A DNA stretch of 8,742 nucleotides, taken from positions 1-8,742 of the forward strand of contig CALIBA010000174.1 of assembly GCA_938045435.1 (NCBI GenBank). Direction: 5' to 3'. The DNA comes from an uncultured Selenomonas sp. Its GTDB lineage: Bacteria; Bacillota; Negativicutes; Selenomonadales; Selenomonadaceae. Positions 1 to 7,853 of the stretch are shown piece after piece. The position numbers were made by a program, and so were the translations under genes. The notes under the pieces are model-generated. The model saw only the letters and a program-made list of their open reading frames with translations, searched no databases and was not told the DNA's origin. Every line of letters starts with the position of its first letter. Within the stretch, counting starts at the first letter, position 1.

Positions 1-393
1 CGCGACATCTCGCACTCCTCCGTCGAGCGCGTCATCCTGCCCGACAGCACCATCAATGTGGACTACTGCCTGCACAAGCTGACGGGCATCATTGATAAAC
101 TCCTCGTCTACCCCGACGCCATGCTGCACAACATGGAGCGCACCGGCGGGCTGATCTACAGTCAGCGCATTCTCACGGCGCTCATCGGCAAGGGCGTGAT
201 GCGCCAAACCGCATATGTATGGGTACAGCGCAACGCCATGAAGCGCTGGCTCGAAAAGGAGGATTTTCGCACGAACATCGAAAAAGATGCCGACATCGCG
301 GCACATCTAACGCCGCAGGAAATTGCAGACTGCTTTGACTACAAGTATTTCCTGCGCAACGTGGACACCATCTTTCAGCGTTTTGCACTTTGA
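1..393 (+). CDS. purB: Adenylosuccinate lyase, C-terminal part (5' end outside window)
   Basis: This is the last 130 codons of an open frame that enters from the left edge and stops at TGA 391-393. Adenylosuccinate lyase (fumarase/aspartase superfamily) releases fumarate from SAICAR and from adenylosuccinate in cytosolic purine synthesis. The first visible residues, RDISHSSVERVILPDSTI, match the conserved segment after the catalytic core in bacterial PurB. A helical C-terminal domain follows (HKLTGIIDKLLVYPDAMLHNM, then TGGLIYSQRILTALIGKGV). The signature serine loop would lie upstream and cannot be checked. The purA start is 71 bases downstream on the same strand, so the two consecutive AMP-pathway enzymes are adjacent and probably co-transcribed. 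The identification comes from recognised family sequence and looks secure. Confidence 0.95.
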   Translation, partial: RDISHSSVERVILPDSTINVDYCLHKLTGIIDKLLVYPDAMLHNMERTGGLIYSQRILTALIGKGVMRQTAYVWVQRNAMKRWLEKEDFRTNIEKDADIAAHLTPQEIADCFDYKYFLRNVDTIFQRFAL

Positions 394-464
394 GGGAGAG
401 GCTCTCATGATGTATGCGGTGCGCCGCAGAATTTGACAAAGAGCCGAGAAAAGGGGATTTTATT

Positions 465-1751
465 ATGTCAACCATCGTTATCACAGGGACGCAATGGGGC
501 GACGAGGGCAAAGGGAAAATCGTTGACTACCTTGCGAGCAAAGCCGACACCGTCGTCCGCTACCAAGGCGGCTGCAACGCAGGGCACACCGTCGTCGCGG
601 GCGGCGAGGAGTACAAACTCCGCCTTCTGCCGTCCGGCATCCTCTACAAGGGGACGCACAACATCATCGCCAACGGCGTCGCATTTGACCCTGAGGTCTG
701 TTTGCAGGAAATGGATGCCTTAGCGGCACGTGGCATTGATGTCTCAAACATCCGCATCTCCGACCGCGCCCACGTCGTCATGCCGTATCACCGTCTGATG
801 GACGGCATCGGCGATGCACAGCGCGGCGCGGACAAAATCGGCACGACCGGCCGCGGCATCGGCCCTTGCTACATGGATCGCGACAACCGCATCGGCATCC
901 GCGTCTGTGACCTCATGGACGCGGACGAGTTTGGAAGAAAACTCCGCATAAACCTCGCCGCAAAGAACAGCGAGCTCTTTTCCTTCTACGACCACAAGCC
1001 GCTCTCCTACGAGGAAATCCTCGCGGAGTACCTGGACTACGCTGCGCGGCTGCGCCCGCTCGTCACGGACACCATCCCGCTCATCAACGAGGAGATCGCC
1101 GCAGGGCGCAAAATCCTCTTTGAGGGCGCACAGGCGACCATGCTCGATATCGACTACGGCACATACCCCTACGTCACCGCCTCGCACCCCATCTCCGGCG
1201 GCGTCACCATCGGTGCGGGCGTCGCACCGAAGAAAATCGACAAGGTCGTCGGCGTCGTCAAGTCGTACTGCACGCGTGTCGGCGAAGGCCCCTTCCCGAC
1301 AGAGCAGTGCAATGAAATCGGCACGCGTCTGCGCGAGGCGGGGCATGAGTTCGGCACCGTCACGGGGCGCCCGCGCCGCACAGGCTGGCTCGACGCCGTC
1401 GTCGTCCGCCACGCGGGGCTGCTCTCCGGGATCGACTACATGGCCATCACGCGTCTAGATATCCTCGACGGCTTTGACGAAATCAAAATCTGCACAGGCT
1501 ATCAGCACAAGGGACAGCTCCTCAAGGGCGTGCCCGCAAGCCTCAAGGTTCTCGCTGAGGTCACGCCTGTCTATGAGACATTCCAAGGATGGAAGACGGA
1601 CATCTCCGGCATCCGCAGCTATGAGAGCCTCCCCGAAAACGCGCGCAAGTACCTCGCGCGCATGGCAGAGATCACGGGCATCGCGCTCGGCATCATCTCC
1701 GTCGGCCCCTCGCGCGAGCAGACCATCATCCTCGCAAAGGATCTTTTCTAA
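465..1751 (+). CDS. purA: Adenylosuccinate synthetase
   Basis: The protein has 428 residues, the normal family length. It makes adenylosuccinate from IMP and aspartate using GTP, the first committed step to AMP, in the cytosol. Visible motifs are the N-terminal P-loop-like GDEGKGK (residues 12-18, with the catalytic Asp), NAGHT (38-42, with the catalytic His) and the IMP-binding TTGRGIGP (127-134). The C-terminal half has VTGRPRRTGWLD and ends in the typical ISVGPSREQTI segment. The frame is open back to ATG 414, but ATG 465 is chosen. The protein from there begins MSTIVITGTQWGDEG, as PurA does, and an AAGGGG ribosome binding site sits 8 bases upstream. The extra 17 residues from 414 look unrelated to the family. 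The gene follows purB and converges on the cobalamin operon. Confidence 0.97.
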   Translation: MSTIVITGTQWGDEGKGKIVDYLASKADTVVRYQGGCNAGHTVVAGGEEYKLRLLPSGILYKGTHNIIANGVAFDPEVCLQEMDALAARGIDVSNIRISDRAHVVMPYHRLMDGIGDAQRGADKIGTTGRGIGPCYMDRDNRIGIRVCDLMDADEFGRKLRINLAAKNSELFSFYDHKPLSYEEILAEYLDYAARLRPLVTDTIPLINEEIAAGRKILFEGAQATMLDIDYGTYPYVTASHPISGGVTIGAGVAPKKIDKVVGVVKSYCTRVGEGPFPTEQCNEIGTRLREAGHEFGTVTGRPRRTGWLDAVVVRHAGLLSGIDYMAITRLDILDGFDEIKICTGYQHKGQLLKGVPASLKVLAEVTPVYETFQGWKTDISGIRSYESLPENARKYLARMAEITGIALGIISVGPSREQTIILAKDLF

Positions 1752-1807
1752 AAAAACCACGGCGTATATACGCTGATCGCCTCACGCAAAACCAAAATGA
1801 CCGCGCA

Positions 1808-1840
1808 AAAGCGCCCTAGGGACAATCCCCGGGGCGCTTT
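1808..1840. terminator. Bidirectional intrinsic terminator between purA and the convergent operon
   Basis: A 14-bp stem (1808-1821 with 1827-1840) has one G-T wobble and one A-C mismatch and encloses the 5-base loop ACAAT. On the + strand it ends in TTT and on the - strand in TTTT. The T runs are short but the stem is GC-rich. It lies 56 bases after the purA stop and 84 bases after the ATPase stop, so it could terminate both convergent transcripts. Confidence 0.7.
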
Positions 1841-1849
1841 CGTATGAAT

Positions 1850-1912
1850 CCCTATATAAATGTTACCGAAAAGATCCATGCGCCATGCGGTACGCCTAAG
1901 CAAACCTTGCAC
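1850..1912. repeat. Diverged copy of the left end of the inverted-repeat element at 8172-8285
   Basis: The stretch begins CCTATATAAATGTTACCGA and can be aligned over about 55-60 bases, in the same orientation, with 8172-8226. Shared blocks include AAATGTTAC, GAAA, GAT, CAT, TGCG, TACG and AAGCAA, with scattered substitutions and one- or two-base gaps, roughly 70% identity by eye. No matching right end is seen here, so it looks like a solo or truncated copy. It lies in the gap between the terminator hairpin and the end of the ATPase gene. Its function is unknown. Confidence 0.5.
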
Positions 1913-1924
1913 CTGCATGCTGTC

Positions 1925-2707
1925 CTATCGCCTCTGCGCATCGTACTGCGGCAGATAGCGGATATAGATGCGCCCCGTCTCTGCATCCGTCTCCACCTTG
2001 GCATGCACCTCGTAGAGCTCGTAGATAAACGCCTCTGTGAGGAGCTGTGCGGGCGTGCCAAGTCCCACGACGCGCCCCTTCTTTATTGCGATGAGGCGGT
2101 CGCAGTAGAGTGCCGCAAGGCTCAGGTCATGAATCGCTGCCGCAACCGTCAAATCAAGGCTCTTGACAATATCCATCAGCTGAAGCTGATATTTAATATC
2201 CAGATGATTCGTCGGCTCATCGAGAATCATGCACTCCGCCTGCTGCGTGAGCGCACGCGCGAGGATGACGCGCTGCTGCTCCCCGCCCGAGAGGCTGCTA
2301 AAGCTCCGCTCCTCAAACCCCGCCATGCCGACCGTCGCGAGCGCCTGCCGCGCAATCCGATAATCCTCTGCATTGTCACGGTCAAGCAGGCGCTTGTGCG
2401 GGGCGCGTCCCATCAGCACCACGCCGATGACGGTAAAGTCGAAGCTGTAAACATTGTGCTGCGCCACGACGGCGAGCCGGAGCGCCGACGCTCGATAGGA
2501 AAGCTCATCGAGCAGCCGCCCGTCGAATCGAATCTCCCCCGCAGACGGTTGCTGCACACGGTACAGGCATTTGAGGAACATACTCTTGCCGCTGCCGTTC
2601 GGGCCGATGATGCCGAGGAACTCCTTGGGCCTTAGGTGAAAATCCACCCCCTTTAGAATCTCCTGATCCCCGATGAAGAGCTTTACCGCCTCTGCCAAGA
2701 TCTCCAT
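1925..2707 (-). CDS. ABC transporter ATP-binding protein of the corrinoid/iron-complex importer class (BtuD/FecE type)
   Basis: This 260-residue protein would be the cytosolic motor of a type II importer. It shows Walker A GPNGSGKS (residues 35-42), a Q-loop glutamine near 83, the ABC signature LSGGEQQ (139-145), Walker B CMILDE with DEPTNHLD (159-170) and the switch histidine in IHDLS (193). The ATG at 2707 is preferred. It has a GGAGG site 8 bases upstream and begins one base after the permease stop (2709-2711). The alternative ATG at 2728 would overlap the permease gene and has no comparable site. This is the last gene of the operon. Corrinoid as the transported molecule is inferred from the upstream riboswitch. 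By sequence alone, haem or siderophore import would be equally possible. Confidence 0.92.
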   Translation of the reverse strand: MEILAEAVKLFIGDQEILKGVDFHLRPKEFLGIIGPNGSGKSMFLKCLYRVQQPSAGEIRFDGRLLDELSYRASALRLAVVAQHNVYSFDFTVIGVVLMGRAPHKRLLDRDNAEDYRIARQALATVGMAGFEERSFSSLSGGEQQRVILARALTQQAECMILDEPTNHLDIKYQLQLMDIVKSLDLTVAAAIHDLSLAALYCDRLIAIKKGRVVGLGTPAQLLTEAFIYELYEVHAKVETDAETGRIYIRYLPQYDAQRR

Positions 2708-2708
2708 A

Positions 2709-3764
2709 TCAGTTTCCTCCAAAGCCATAGGTGCGCTTTACCATGAGATAGATGAATGCAGGCGCCCCCACAAGCGAGATGAGAATACCGATGGGCAGCT
2801 CCGTATGCGGGATAATGATGCGGCAAAGGCCATCCGCAACAACGAGAAAAATCGCCCCTGCGAGTGCCGTCACAGGGATGAGATGCCCATGATGCGTGCC
2901 GACGAGCATCCGCACCACATGGGGCACGACAAGCCCCACAAAGCCGATCATCCCCGCCGCAAATACGGCAAAGCCGACGACGAGCGCACTGACGATGAGA
3001 TAGGTCTGCCGATAGGGGTGGAGATCCGTGCCGAGCGTGATGGCGGACGCATCGCCCAGCAGCATGAGGTTGAGGATGCGGCTCTGCGACCAGAAAAAGA
3101 GCACCGCGAGCAGAACCGTCCCGCCGATGAGCGCCATATGATCCCACCGCGCCCCCGCGAGGCTCCCCATCATCCAGTACGTGATGGTCTGGATGCCCTC
3201 CTTGTCCCCGGCGAAATAGACGATGAAACTCGAAAATGCGCTGCATACCGCACTGAGCGCCATGCCGCCGAGCAGGAGTTTCATCGCGCTGGCCCGTCCG
3301 CCGATATTTGCGATAAAGAGCACGCCGAGGGAAACGGCAAACGCCCCGAGAAACGCCGCAATCCCGATGGCGTTCTCCCCCAATGCCGCACCAATGCCGA
3401 GGAGGACGGCAGCCGTCGCCCCAAGCGACGCCCCCGCAGAGATCCCGAGGATATAGGGATCGGCAAGCGGGTTTTTGACAATCGCCTGCATGATGACCCC
3501 GCAGACGGCAAGCCCCGCACCGATGATGGCGGCGAGCAGGAGCCGCGGCAGACGCAGCAGCCATACAATATCATGCACAGGCCCCTGCCCCGGCGCCTCG
3601 ATGGGGAGATCTCCGCGCAGCTGGTCGAGGAGGGCGACGGCGATAACATCGCTTGGCAAATGTACCGTCCCAATCGAGAGCGCCCAGAAAAGTGCAGCGA
3701 TGAGCACTGCCAAAAGCAGCAGACAGAGCAGCGGAAACTTCGCATTTTGTACCATTGTTTGCAT
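2709..3764 (-). CDS. FecCD/BtuC-family ABC transporter permease
   Basis: This is a 351-residue, very hydrophobic inner-membrane protein with multiple predicted membrane segments, typical of the roughly 10-helix FecCD family that forms the channel as a dimer. Family signatures are visible in order: WLLRLPRLLLA (68-78), MQAIVKNPLADPYILGISAGASLGA (92-116), GMIGFVGLVVPHVVRM (271-286, the segment coupling to the ATPase) and ELPIGILISLVGAPAFIYLM (322-341). The ribosome binding site AGGAGGT overlaps the stop codon of the lipoprotein gene, implying translational coupling. Its spacing to ATG 3764 is only 3 bases, and an in-frame ATG at 3755 is 12 bases away, so the start is uncertain by three residues. 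Corrinoid specificity is inferred from the operon's riboswitch. Confidence 0.92.
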   Translation of the reverse strand: MQTMVQNAKFPLLCLLLLAVLIAALFWALSIGTVHLPSDVIAVALLDQLRGDLPIEAPGQGPVHDIVWLLRLPRLLLAAIIGAGLAVCGVIMQAIVKNPLADPYILGISAGASLGATAAVLLGIGAALGENAIGIAAFLGAFAVSLGVLFIANIGGRASAMKLLLGGMALSAVCSAFSSFIVYFAGDKEGIQTITYWMMGSLAGARWDHMALIGGTVLLAVLFFWSQSRILNLMLLGDASAITLGTDLHPYRQTYLIVSALVVGFAVFAAGMIGFVGLVVPHVVRMLVGTHHGHLIPVTALAGAIFLVVADGLCRIIIPHTELPIGILISLVGAPAFIYLMVKRTYGFGGN

Positions 3765-3771
3765 CGACCTC

Positions 3772-4782
3772 CTACCTTTTATAAAGCTCCGGATAAAGCC
3801 CCTGCGCGAAAATCAAAATACCGTCATAGCTGCGAATGCCCGCACTATAAACCGCATAGAGCGGCAATGGATAGATGCGGCGCTCCCGCACACTGTGCAG
3901 CCCCTGCAGCGCGGGATTGTCATAGATATGAGAAAGGACGGCCTCCTCATTGTCATAGTCGCTCTCAATGACGACCACAAAGATGGCATCGGGGTCAAGT
4001 GTAATCAGCTCCTCCATGCTGAGGCTCTCCCCGTCTGCCGCCAGATGCACCGCACCGAGTGCGCGGAGCATGTCGCCGGCGAGCGTATCCTGCCCATAGG
4101 AACGGATCTCCTTGCCCAAAAACTCGATGACAAGCGCACGCGGCCGCGTCTTTTTATCCTGCGTTTCCTCCGTAACAAAGGAAATCTCACGCTGCATCTC
4201 CGCCACAATCTCCTCTGCCCTGTCCTGCCGGTCAAAAATGCGCCCCATATTCAAAATATCCTGCCACTCCGTCGTCAGCGTCTTTTGCGTAGCCCCCGAC
4301 ACAGAGGCGGGCGCGATATAGGTATGGATCCCGCGTCCCGCCCAAAAATCCGTACTGCGCAGCACCTTGGGCGAGAACGTCGAGCCCCAGCCGACGATGA
4401 GATCCGGCTCCATCATGAGAACCGTCTCCACATCCAGATGTTCCAGCGAGGTATAGGGGATCGCCTCATATGCCGCGCGGTACGCAGCGCGGATGTATTT
4501 GGCATTGGGGACACCCATCCCCGCCACAATGCGGTCGCCGACCCCGAGCGCGAGCAATGTTTCAATGGAGTTCTGCCAGACCGCAACCACGCGCTGCGGC
4601 GGCGCGTCATAGACCGCCGTCACCGCTTCCCCTTTGGCGCTTAGATTCTCAATCGTCACGGGATAGTGTGCGCCGGGCGTTTCTATCGGGGCGCGCGCGG
4701 GCGCCTCATGGACGCGCACAACGGGACTGCACCCCGTGAGCAGCAGCGCAAGGCAGGCGGGCAAAAGATAAGAAAATTTCAT
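3772..4782 (-). CDS. Substrate-binding lipoprotein of the importer (BtuF/FepB-like)
   Basis: This 336-residue lipoprotein has a signal sequence (MKFSYLLPACLALLLTGC) with lipobox LLTGC, so Cys18 should be lipidated and the protein anchored in the periplasm. The mature part looks like a class III helical-backbone binding protein. One lobe starts at QRVVAVWQNSIETLLALGVGDRIVAG (63-88). A typical DVETVLMMEPDLIVGWG segment follows, then a second lobe with SMEELITLDPDAIFVV and a C-terminal YSAGIRSYDGILIFAQGLYPELY. The frame is open to ATG 4875, but ATG 4782 is chosen because it gives the lipoprotein signal directly and has GGAGG 4 bases upstream. The longer version would translate through the strong hairpin at 4807-4850. 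The neighbouring permease and ATPase fix its role; the ligand is inferred. Confidence 0.9.
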   Translation of the reverse strand: MKFSYLLPACLALLLTGCSPVVRVHEAPARAPIETPGAHYPVTIENLSAKGEAVTAVYDAPPQRVVAVWQNSIETLLALGVGDRIVAGMGVPNAKYIRAAYRAAYEAIPYTSLEHLDVETVLMMEPDLIVGWGSTFSPKVLRSTDFWAGRGIHTYIAPASVSGATQKTLTTEWQDILNMGRIFDRQDRAEEIVAEMQREISFVTEETQDKKTRPRALVIEFLGKEIRSYGQDTLAGDMLRALGAVHLAADGESLSMEELITLDPDAIFVVVIESDYDNEEAVLSHIYDNPALQGLHSVRERRIYPLPLYAVYSAGIRSYDGILIFAQGLYPELYKR

Positions 4783-4806
4783 CCTTCCTCCGAATGCACA
4801 GAAAAT

Positions 4807-4850
4807 GAGACTGCCGCATGAAGCCTGCGAAAGCTTCATGCGGCAGTCTC
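4807..4850 (-). terminator. Strong intercistronic hairpin between the receptor and lipoprotein genes
   Basis: This is a perfect 18-bp stem (4807-4824 with 4833-4850) around an 8-base loop. On the - strand it is followed by ATTTTC, a weak T run. It sits in the 111-base gap after the receptor stop (4894) and 24 bases before the lipoprotein start. It could be a partial terminator giving less transporter than receptor, or a 3' stability or processing structure. Intercistronic hairpins of this kind are known to create differential expression in transport operons. Which role applies cannot be told from sequence. Confidence 0.7.
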
Positions 4851-4893
4851 CATGGCAGTACGCTGAGGGCATCACTGATGATACAGCGATGCC

Positions 4894-7350
4894 TTAGAAC
4901 TTATATCGTGCGCCGAGCATCACACTGCGCGCCGGCATGGCAGAGCTGCCGATGCCGTTCCACGAATTGTACGATGTCTCATATGCCTCATTGGTGAGAT
5001 TGTTCACGACGAGATACGCCGTCATGTCCTTTGTCACCTCATAGTTGAGGTTCCAGTCGAGGACGAGGAATCTCGTATCGGTGAACGCCGTGCGGCTGTT
5101 GCCCGTGTACCAGTTGATGAGCAGCCCCGTATAGAGCTTCCGGTTCTCATAGGAGAGATTGAGCGCGTAATGGTTCGCCGGGCGCAGGCGGTTGATCTGC
5201 GTGTTGAGGTCGCTGCCGCTCTGGTACCCCCAGTTCGGATCGAGCACCCAGCCGCTCTTGGCCATCCATTTATCCTGCATATGCGAGTAGGAGGCGCTCA
5301 TCGTCACATGTTTGCCAAAGGCATGGTCGAATGTGATATTAAAGGACTTCTTGTCCTCTTTGGCATTGACCGCCGTACTGCTGAACTCATTTGCGGCATC
5401 ATCCCAGATGGGCAGCGTCGCGATGGCATTGCGCATCCGCGTCCAGTCGTAATGCACGGCGAGCGCCGTAGTCGGAGAGAACTCCTTGCGCACGCCAAGC
5501 GTCCACACATCGCCGCGTTCATCCTTCAGCGGTGTCCGAAATACCCCATCCACCGCCGTATAGTCTCCCTGCCGCAGCGGGCGGTAGATCTTCGTCCAGC
5601 CGGCATACATACTGAGCGTATCATCAAAGAGATACTCCGTATTAAGAGACGGGGTAAACAAGTGAGACTTGCCCTTGCCCTGCACATCATCCCCTGCCGT
5701 CGAGGACTCATAACTTGAGTAGTAAGAATAGCGCAGTGACGGCGTCAGATCAAAGTTCGGCGTAATGTGTATCTTATCCTGCACATAGCCGAGCACCGAG
5801 TTGCGCGTCGTATGTGACGAGACGATGGTGCCGTCATTTTTCCGGTGCTTTGCAAAATTGCGTGCATGGTCATAGGTGATGCTCGCGATGACATCATTTT
5901 TTCCAATGGATTTTGCATACTGGAGCTGCACGCCGTTATTCTTTTCCTCCTGCCAACTCGTCGGTTCCGGCGCTGCGCCGCCGGTGCGCTCCAGCCACGC
6001 CTGTACCCGCGCCGGATCCCCGTCCGGGAAGGGCGCCAGATGTTCCCTGATCCATGTCCTCAGCTGCTCTTTGGTCGCGCCGGAGGGGAACTGTGCGCGA
6101 TAGTCGGCGGCAAGTTCTACACGCCGCTTCGTCCCCCAGACGAATTTATCACGATTGGAGTAGCGATGGTTCTGGTCGTAGATGCGCAGGAAGCTCTCCA
6201 TCCCGTTTTCCTTGTTGAACGTCCACATCGCTTCCCAGTCGCTGTGCTTAAACTTGCTGAAGGACCGATACACCTTGCCGTCGAGGGCATAGAGGTTATG
6301 GTAGCCGGGATTGCGTGCATCCCCGGAGAGCGGACGCGCGGGCTTCCATACCCCGTCATTCGGGTCAACCGCACCGCGCAGGGCATTGCTTGCATCGAGC
6401 TGTCCGACCGCAGCCCCGAAGATGATGCGGTTCCAATCCTCCTCGTTCCAGTACTGTAAGCTCGGCGTTGCAATCGGATAGCCGTCCCTGCCCTCCTTAA
6501 AATTGTACCAGAGCTTTAGATTTTGCTTTTTGCCAAACGATTTGTCAATGCGGATATTCGCCGCATCTTCCTTCCAGCGGGAGCCGCCGAGCGTGCCTGT
6601 ACCGCCCGTCACGCCATCGACATACTTCGTATCGCCGCTCATATTCCGGCTCACCGTAGCGAAATACCGCAGCGTCTTGTCGCTGTCCGCACTGCCCGAA
6701 AACGTCAGCGCGTAGTTGTGCTTATGCCAGGACCCCGTCGAAAGATCGAGCGAACCGTGCATCCCCTCGGCACCCTTGCGCGTGATGATATTGATGACGC
6801 CGCCCGTCGCATCCGGACCATAGACAGAGGCGCCGGGGCCTTTGATGACCTCAATCTTATCCACGCTCTCAATGCTGAGCAGCTGATCGAGGTTGACCCC
6901 TGTGGACTTGCTGCCCGTCAGACTGTCCTCGCCGATGCGCGTGCTCGCCAGATTGTCCACGCGGCGCCCGTCGATGAGGATGATCACGCGGGAGTCGCCG
7001 TTGATGAGCACGCCGTTGTTGTAGAACTGATAGCCGTACTCTCCGCCGCGGTAGCCGGGATTCTGGAACGTCACCCCCGGGATGCGCTTGATCGCCTCCG
7101 TGAGATCGAGATAGTGCCGCTTTTCGATCTCCTCACGCGTGATGACCTTCACATCCCCGCCCGTCCGATAGTACGACTGTTCCGTCACCGTATCGCCGAA
7201 CTGGTTGATGGTCTGCTCCGCCTCAACCACAATGGTGTCAAGTGTATAGAGGGATAAATTTTCATCGTGCCCCGCGTGCACCGCGCTCTGTCCCATCCCC
7301 GTGGATAATAGTGCCGCCGTCACCGCCAGCGTCAGCTGTCTTTTCTTCAT
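4894..7350 (-). CDS. TonB-dependent outer-membrane receptor, probably for cobalamin or another corrinoid
   Basis: The protein has 818 residues with a signal peptide (residues 1-26, cleavage after VHA). A TonB box, DTIVVEA (38-44), resembles the BtuB-type DTLVVTA. The plug domain spans about 45-193 and holds EAIKRIPGV, ILIDGRRV, IEVIKGPGASVYGPDATGGVINII. The rest is a 22-strand-type barrel rich in alternating aromatic residues that ends in MPARSVMLGARYKF, a terminal phenylalanine typical of Bam-recognised barrels. It is about 200 residues longer than E. coli BtuB. Part of the extra length may be a hydrophilic segment at about 407-470. A GGAGG site lies 10 bases upstream of ATG 7350. The riboswitch and transporter genes support corrinoid uptake. 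By sequence alone it could also be a catecholate-siderophore- or haem-type receptor. Confidence 0.93.
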   Translation of the reverse strand: MKKRQLTLAVTAALLSTGMGQSAVHAGHDENLSLYTLDTIVVEAEQTINQFGDTVTEQSYYRTGGDVKVITREEIEKRHYLDLTEAIKRIPGVTFQNPGYRGGEYGYQFYNNGVLINGDSRVIILIDGRRVDNLASTRIGEDSLTGSKSTGVNLDQLLSIESVDKIEVIKGPGASVYGPDATGGVINIITRKGAEGMHGSLDLSTGSWHKHNYALTFSGSADSDKTLRYFATVSRNMSGDTKYVDGVTGGTGTLGGSRWKEDAANIRIDKSFGKKQNLKLWYNFKEGRDGYPIATPSLQYWNEEDWNRIIFGAAVGQLDASNALRGAVDPNDGVWKPARPLSGDARNPGYHNLYALDGKVYRSFSKFKHSDWEAMWTFNKENGMESFLRIYDQNHRYSNRDKFVWGTKRRVELAADYRAQFPSGATKEQLRTWIREHLAPFPDGDPARVQAWLERTGGAAPEPTSWQEEKNNGVQLQYAKSIGKNDVIASITYDHARNFAKHRKNDGTIVSSHTTRNSVLGYVQDKIHITPNFDLTPSLRYSYYSSYESSTAGDDVQGKGKSHLFTPSLNTEYLFDDTLSMYAGWTKIYRPLRQGDYTAVDGVFRTPLKDERGDVWTLGVRKEFSPTTALAVHYDWTRMRNAIATLPIWDDAANEFSSTAVNAKEDKKSFNITFDHAFGKHVTMSASYSHMQDKWMAKSGWVLDPNWGYQSGSDLNTQINRLRPANHYALNLSYENRKLYTGLLINWYTGNSRTAFTDTRFLVLDWNLNYEVTKDMTAYLVVNNLTNEAYETSYNSWNGIGSSAMPARSVMLGARYKF

Positions 7351-7371
7351 TCGTATACTTCCTCCCTGTAA

Positions 7372-7390
7372 GCGGCACCTCCGGTGCCGT
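7372..7390 (-). other. Small hairpin just upstream of the receptor's ribosome binding site
   Basis: A 7-bp stem (7373-7379 with 7383-7389) closes a 3-base loop, with a possible extra G-T pair outside. On the - strand the loop and stem contain GGAGGTG, which looks like a second Shine-Dalgarno sequence locked in the structure. It is 7 bases upstream of the exposed GGAGG used by the receptor gene. A stability or translational role is possible but unproven. Confidence 0.4.
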
Positions 7391-7406
7391 CCATTCCTTT
7401 CATCAT

Positions 7407-7808
7407 CTACCGGCGCATCTCATCAATATAGGAAAACGTATAGACCTCCTGTGTCGTCCACGACTTCCACTGCCCGTCAAAAGGGCCAAAGTTCAGCGTC
7501 ACCCGCCGCGTCCCGCCCGCCGGAATCCTGCACAGGGGAAGCTGCTTTGGACTGCCGACAAACGTATCGGATGACCCGTCTGCACGGTGAAATGTAATCT
7601 CCATCGTAAACGCATTGAGCCCCGTGACCATGATGTCCTCCCTGTGGTTCACGAACTGCCCGGCAGCGCAAAGTTCTCCCTTGGAGATCCACACCCGCGT
7701 CGTCGTCCACTCCAGCACCATCGGATCGGAGGACTGTTCCGCCGCGTGCACCGATGGCGAAAGCAGCAGAAAGAAAAGAGCCATCGTCATCCATATGCGT
7801 ATGATCAC
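7407..7808 (-). CDS. Small secreted protein of unknown function, first gene of the cobalamin-riboswitch operon
   Basis: I do not recognise this 133-residue protein. The start is taken as GTG 7808, because a GGAGG site (7815-7819) lies 6 bases upstream. The longer frame from ATG 7841 would place a charged run (RCRWERR) before the signal and has no such site. From the GTG it begins with a clear signal peptide (IWMTMALFFLLLSPSVHA, likely cleaved after A22 or A23) and no lipobox, so it should be free in the periplasm or exported. The mature part of about 110 residues alternates polar and hydrophobic residues in a pattern suggesting a small beta-sandwich. It has two cysteines (C47 and C93) that could form a disulfide. 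It ends 56 bases before the receptor start, so the two are very likely co-transcribed. A role in corrinoid capture or hand-over is inferred from position only. Confidence 0.8.
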   Translation of the reverse strand: MIIRIWMTMALFFLLLSPSVHAAEQSSDPMVLEWTTTRVWISKGELCAAGQFVNHREDIMVTGLNAFTMEITFHRADGSSDTFVGSPKQLPLCRIPAGGTRRVTLNFGPFDGQWKSWTTQEVYTFSYIDEMRR

Positions 7809-7853
7809 AGCATACCTCCTTTCCCAACGACATCGAAACAAGCATCAAGAACC

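Noticed and set aside
414..464. N-terminal extension of purA from ATG 414.
   Set aside because: The added residues do not resemble PurA. ATG 465 gives the family-typical start and length and has a ribosome binding site.
433..466. TTGACA at 433-438 followed by TATTAT at 461-466 as a purA promoter.
   Set aside because: The spacing is 22 bases, too long for a sigma-70 promoter. TATTAT is part of the start-codon region, and purA can be read from the purB transcript.
744..1412. Minus-strand open frame opposite purA.
   Set aside because: It is a shadow frame with an Asp/Ala/Val-rich translation and no domain. The opposite strand is unambiguous purA.
1762..1777. Palindrome GCGTATATACGC and the 10-base match ATACGCTGAT shared with 8254-8263 as a further copy of the repeat element.
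   Set aside because: The match does not extend convincingly on either side, and a 10-base identity in an 8.7-kb window can occur by chance.
1844..4644. Long plus-strand open frames opposite the transporter genes (1844-2635, 2673-3971, 3475-4644).
   Set aside because: They are antisense shadows of GC-rich genes: low-complexity, Arg/His/Pro-rich translations without recognisable domains, while the minus strand encodes clear ABC transporter proteins.
4783..4875. Longer lipoprotein start at ATG 4875.
   Set aside because: It would bury the lipoprotein signal inside the protein and run through the 18-bp hairpin. ATG 4782 has GGAGG directly upstream.
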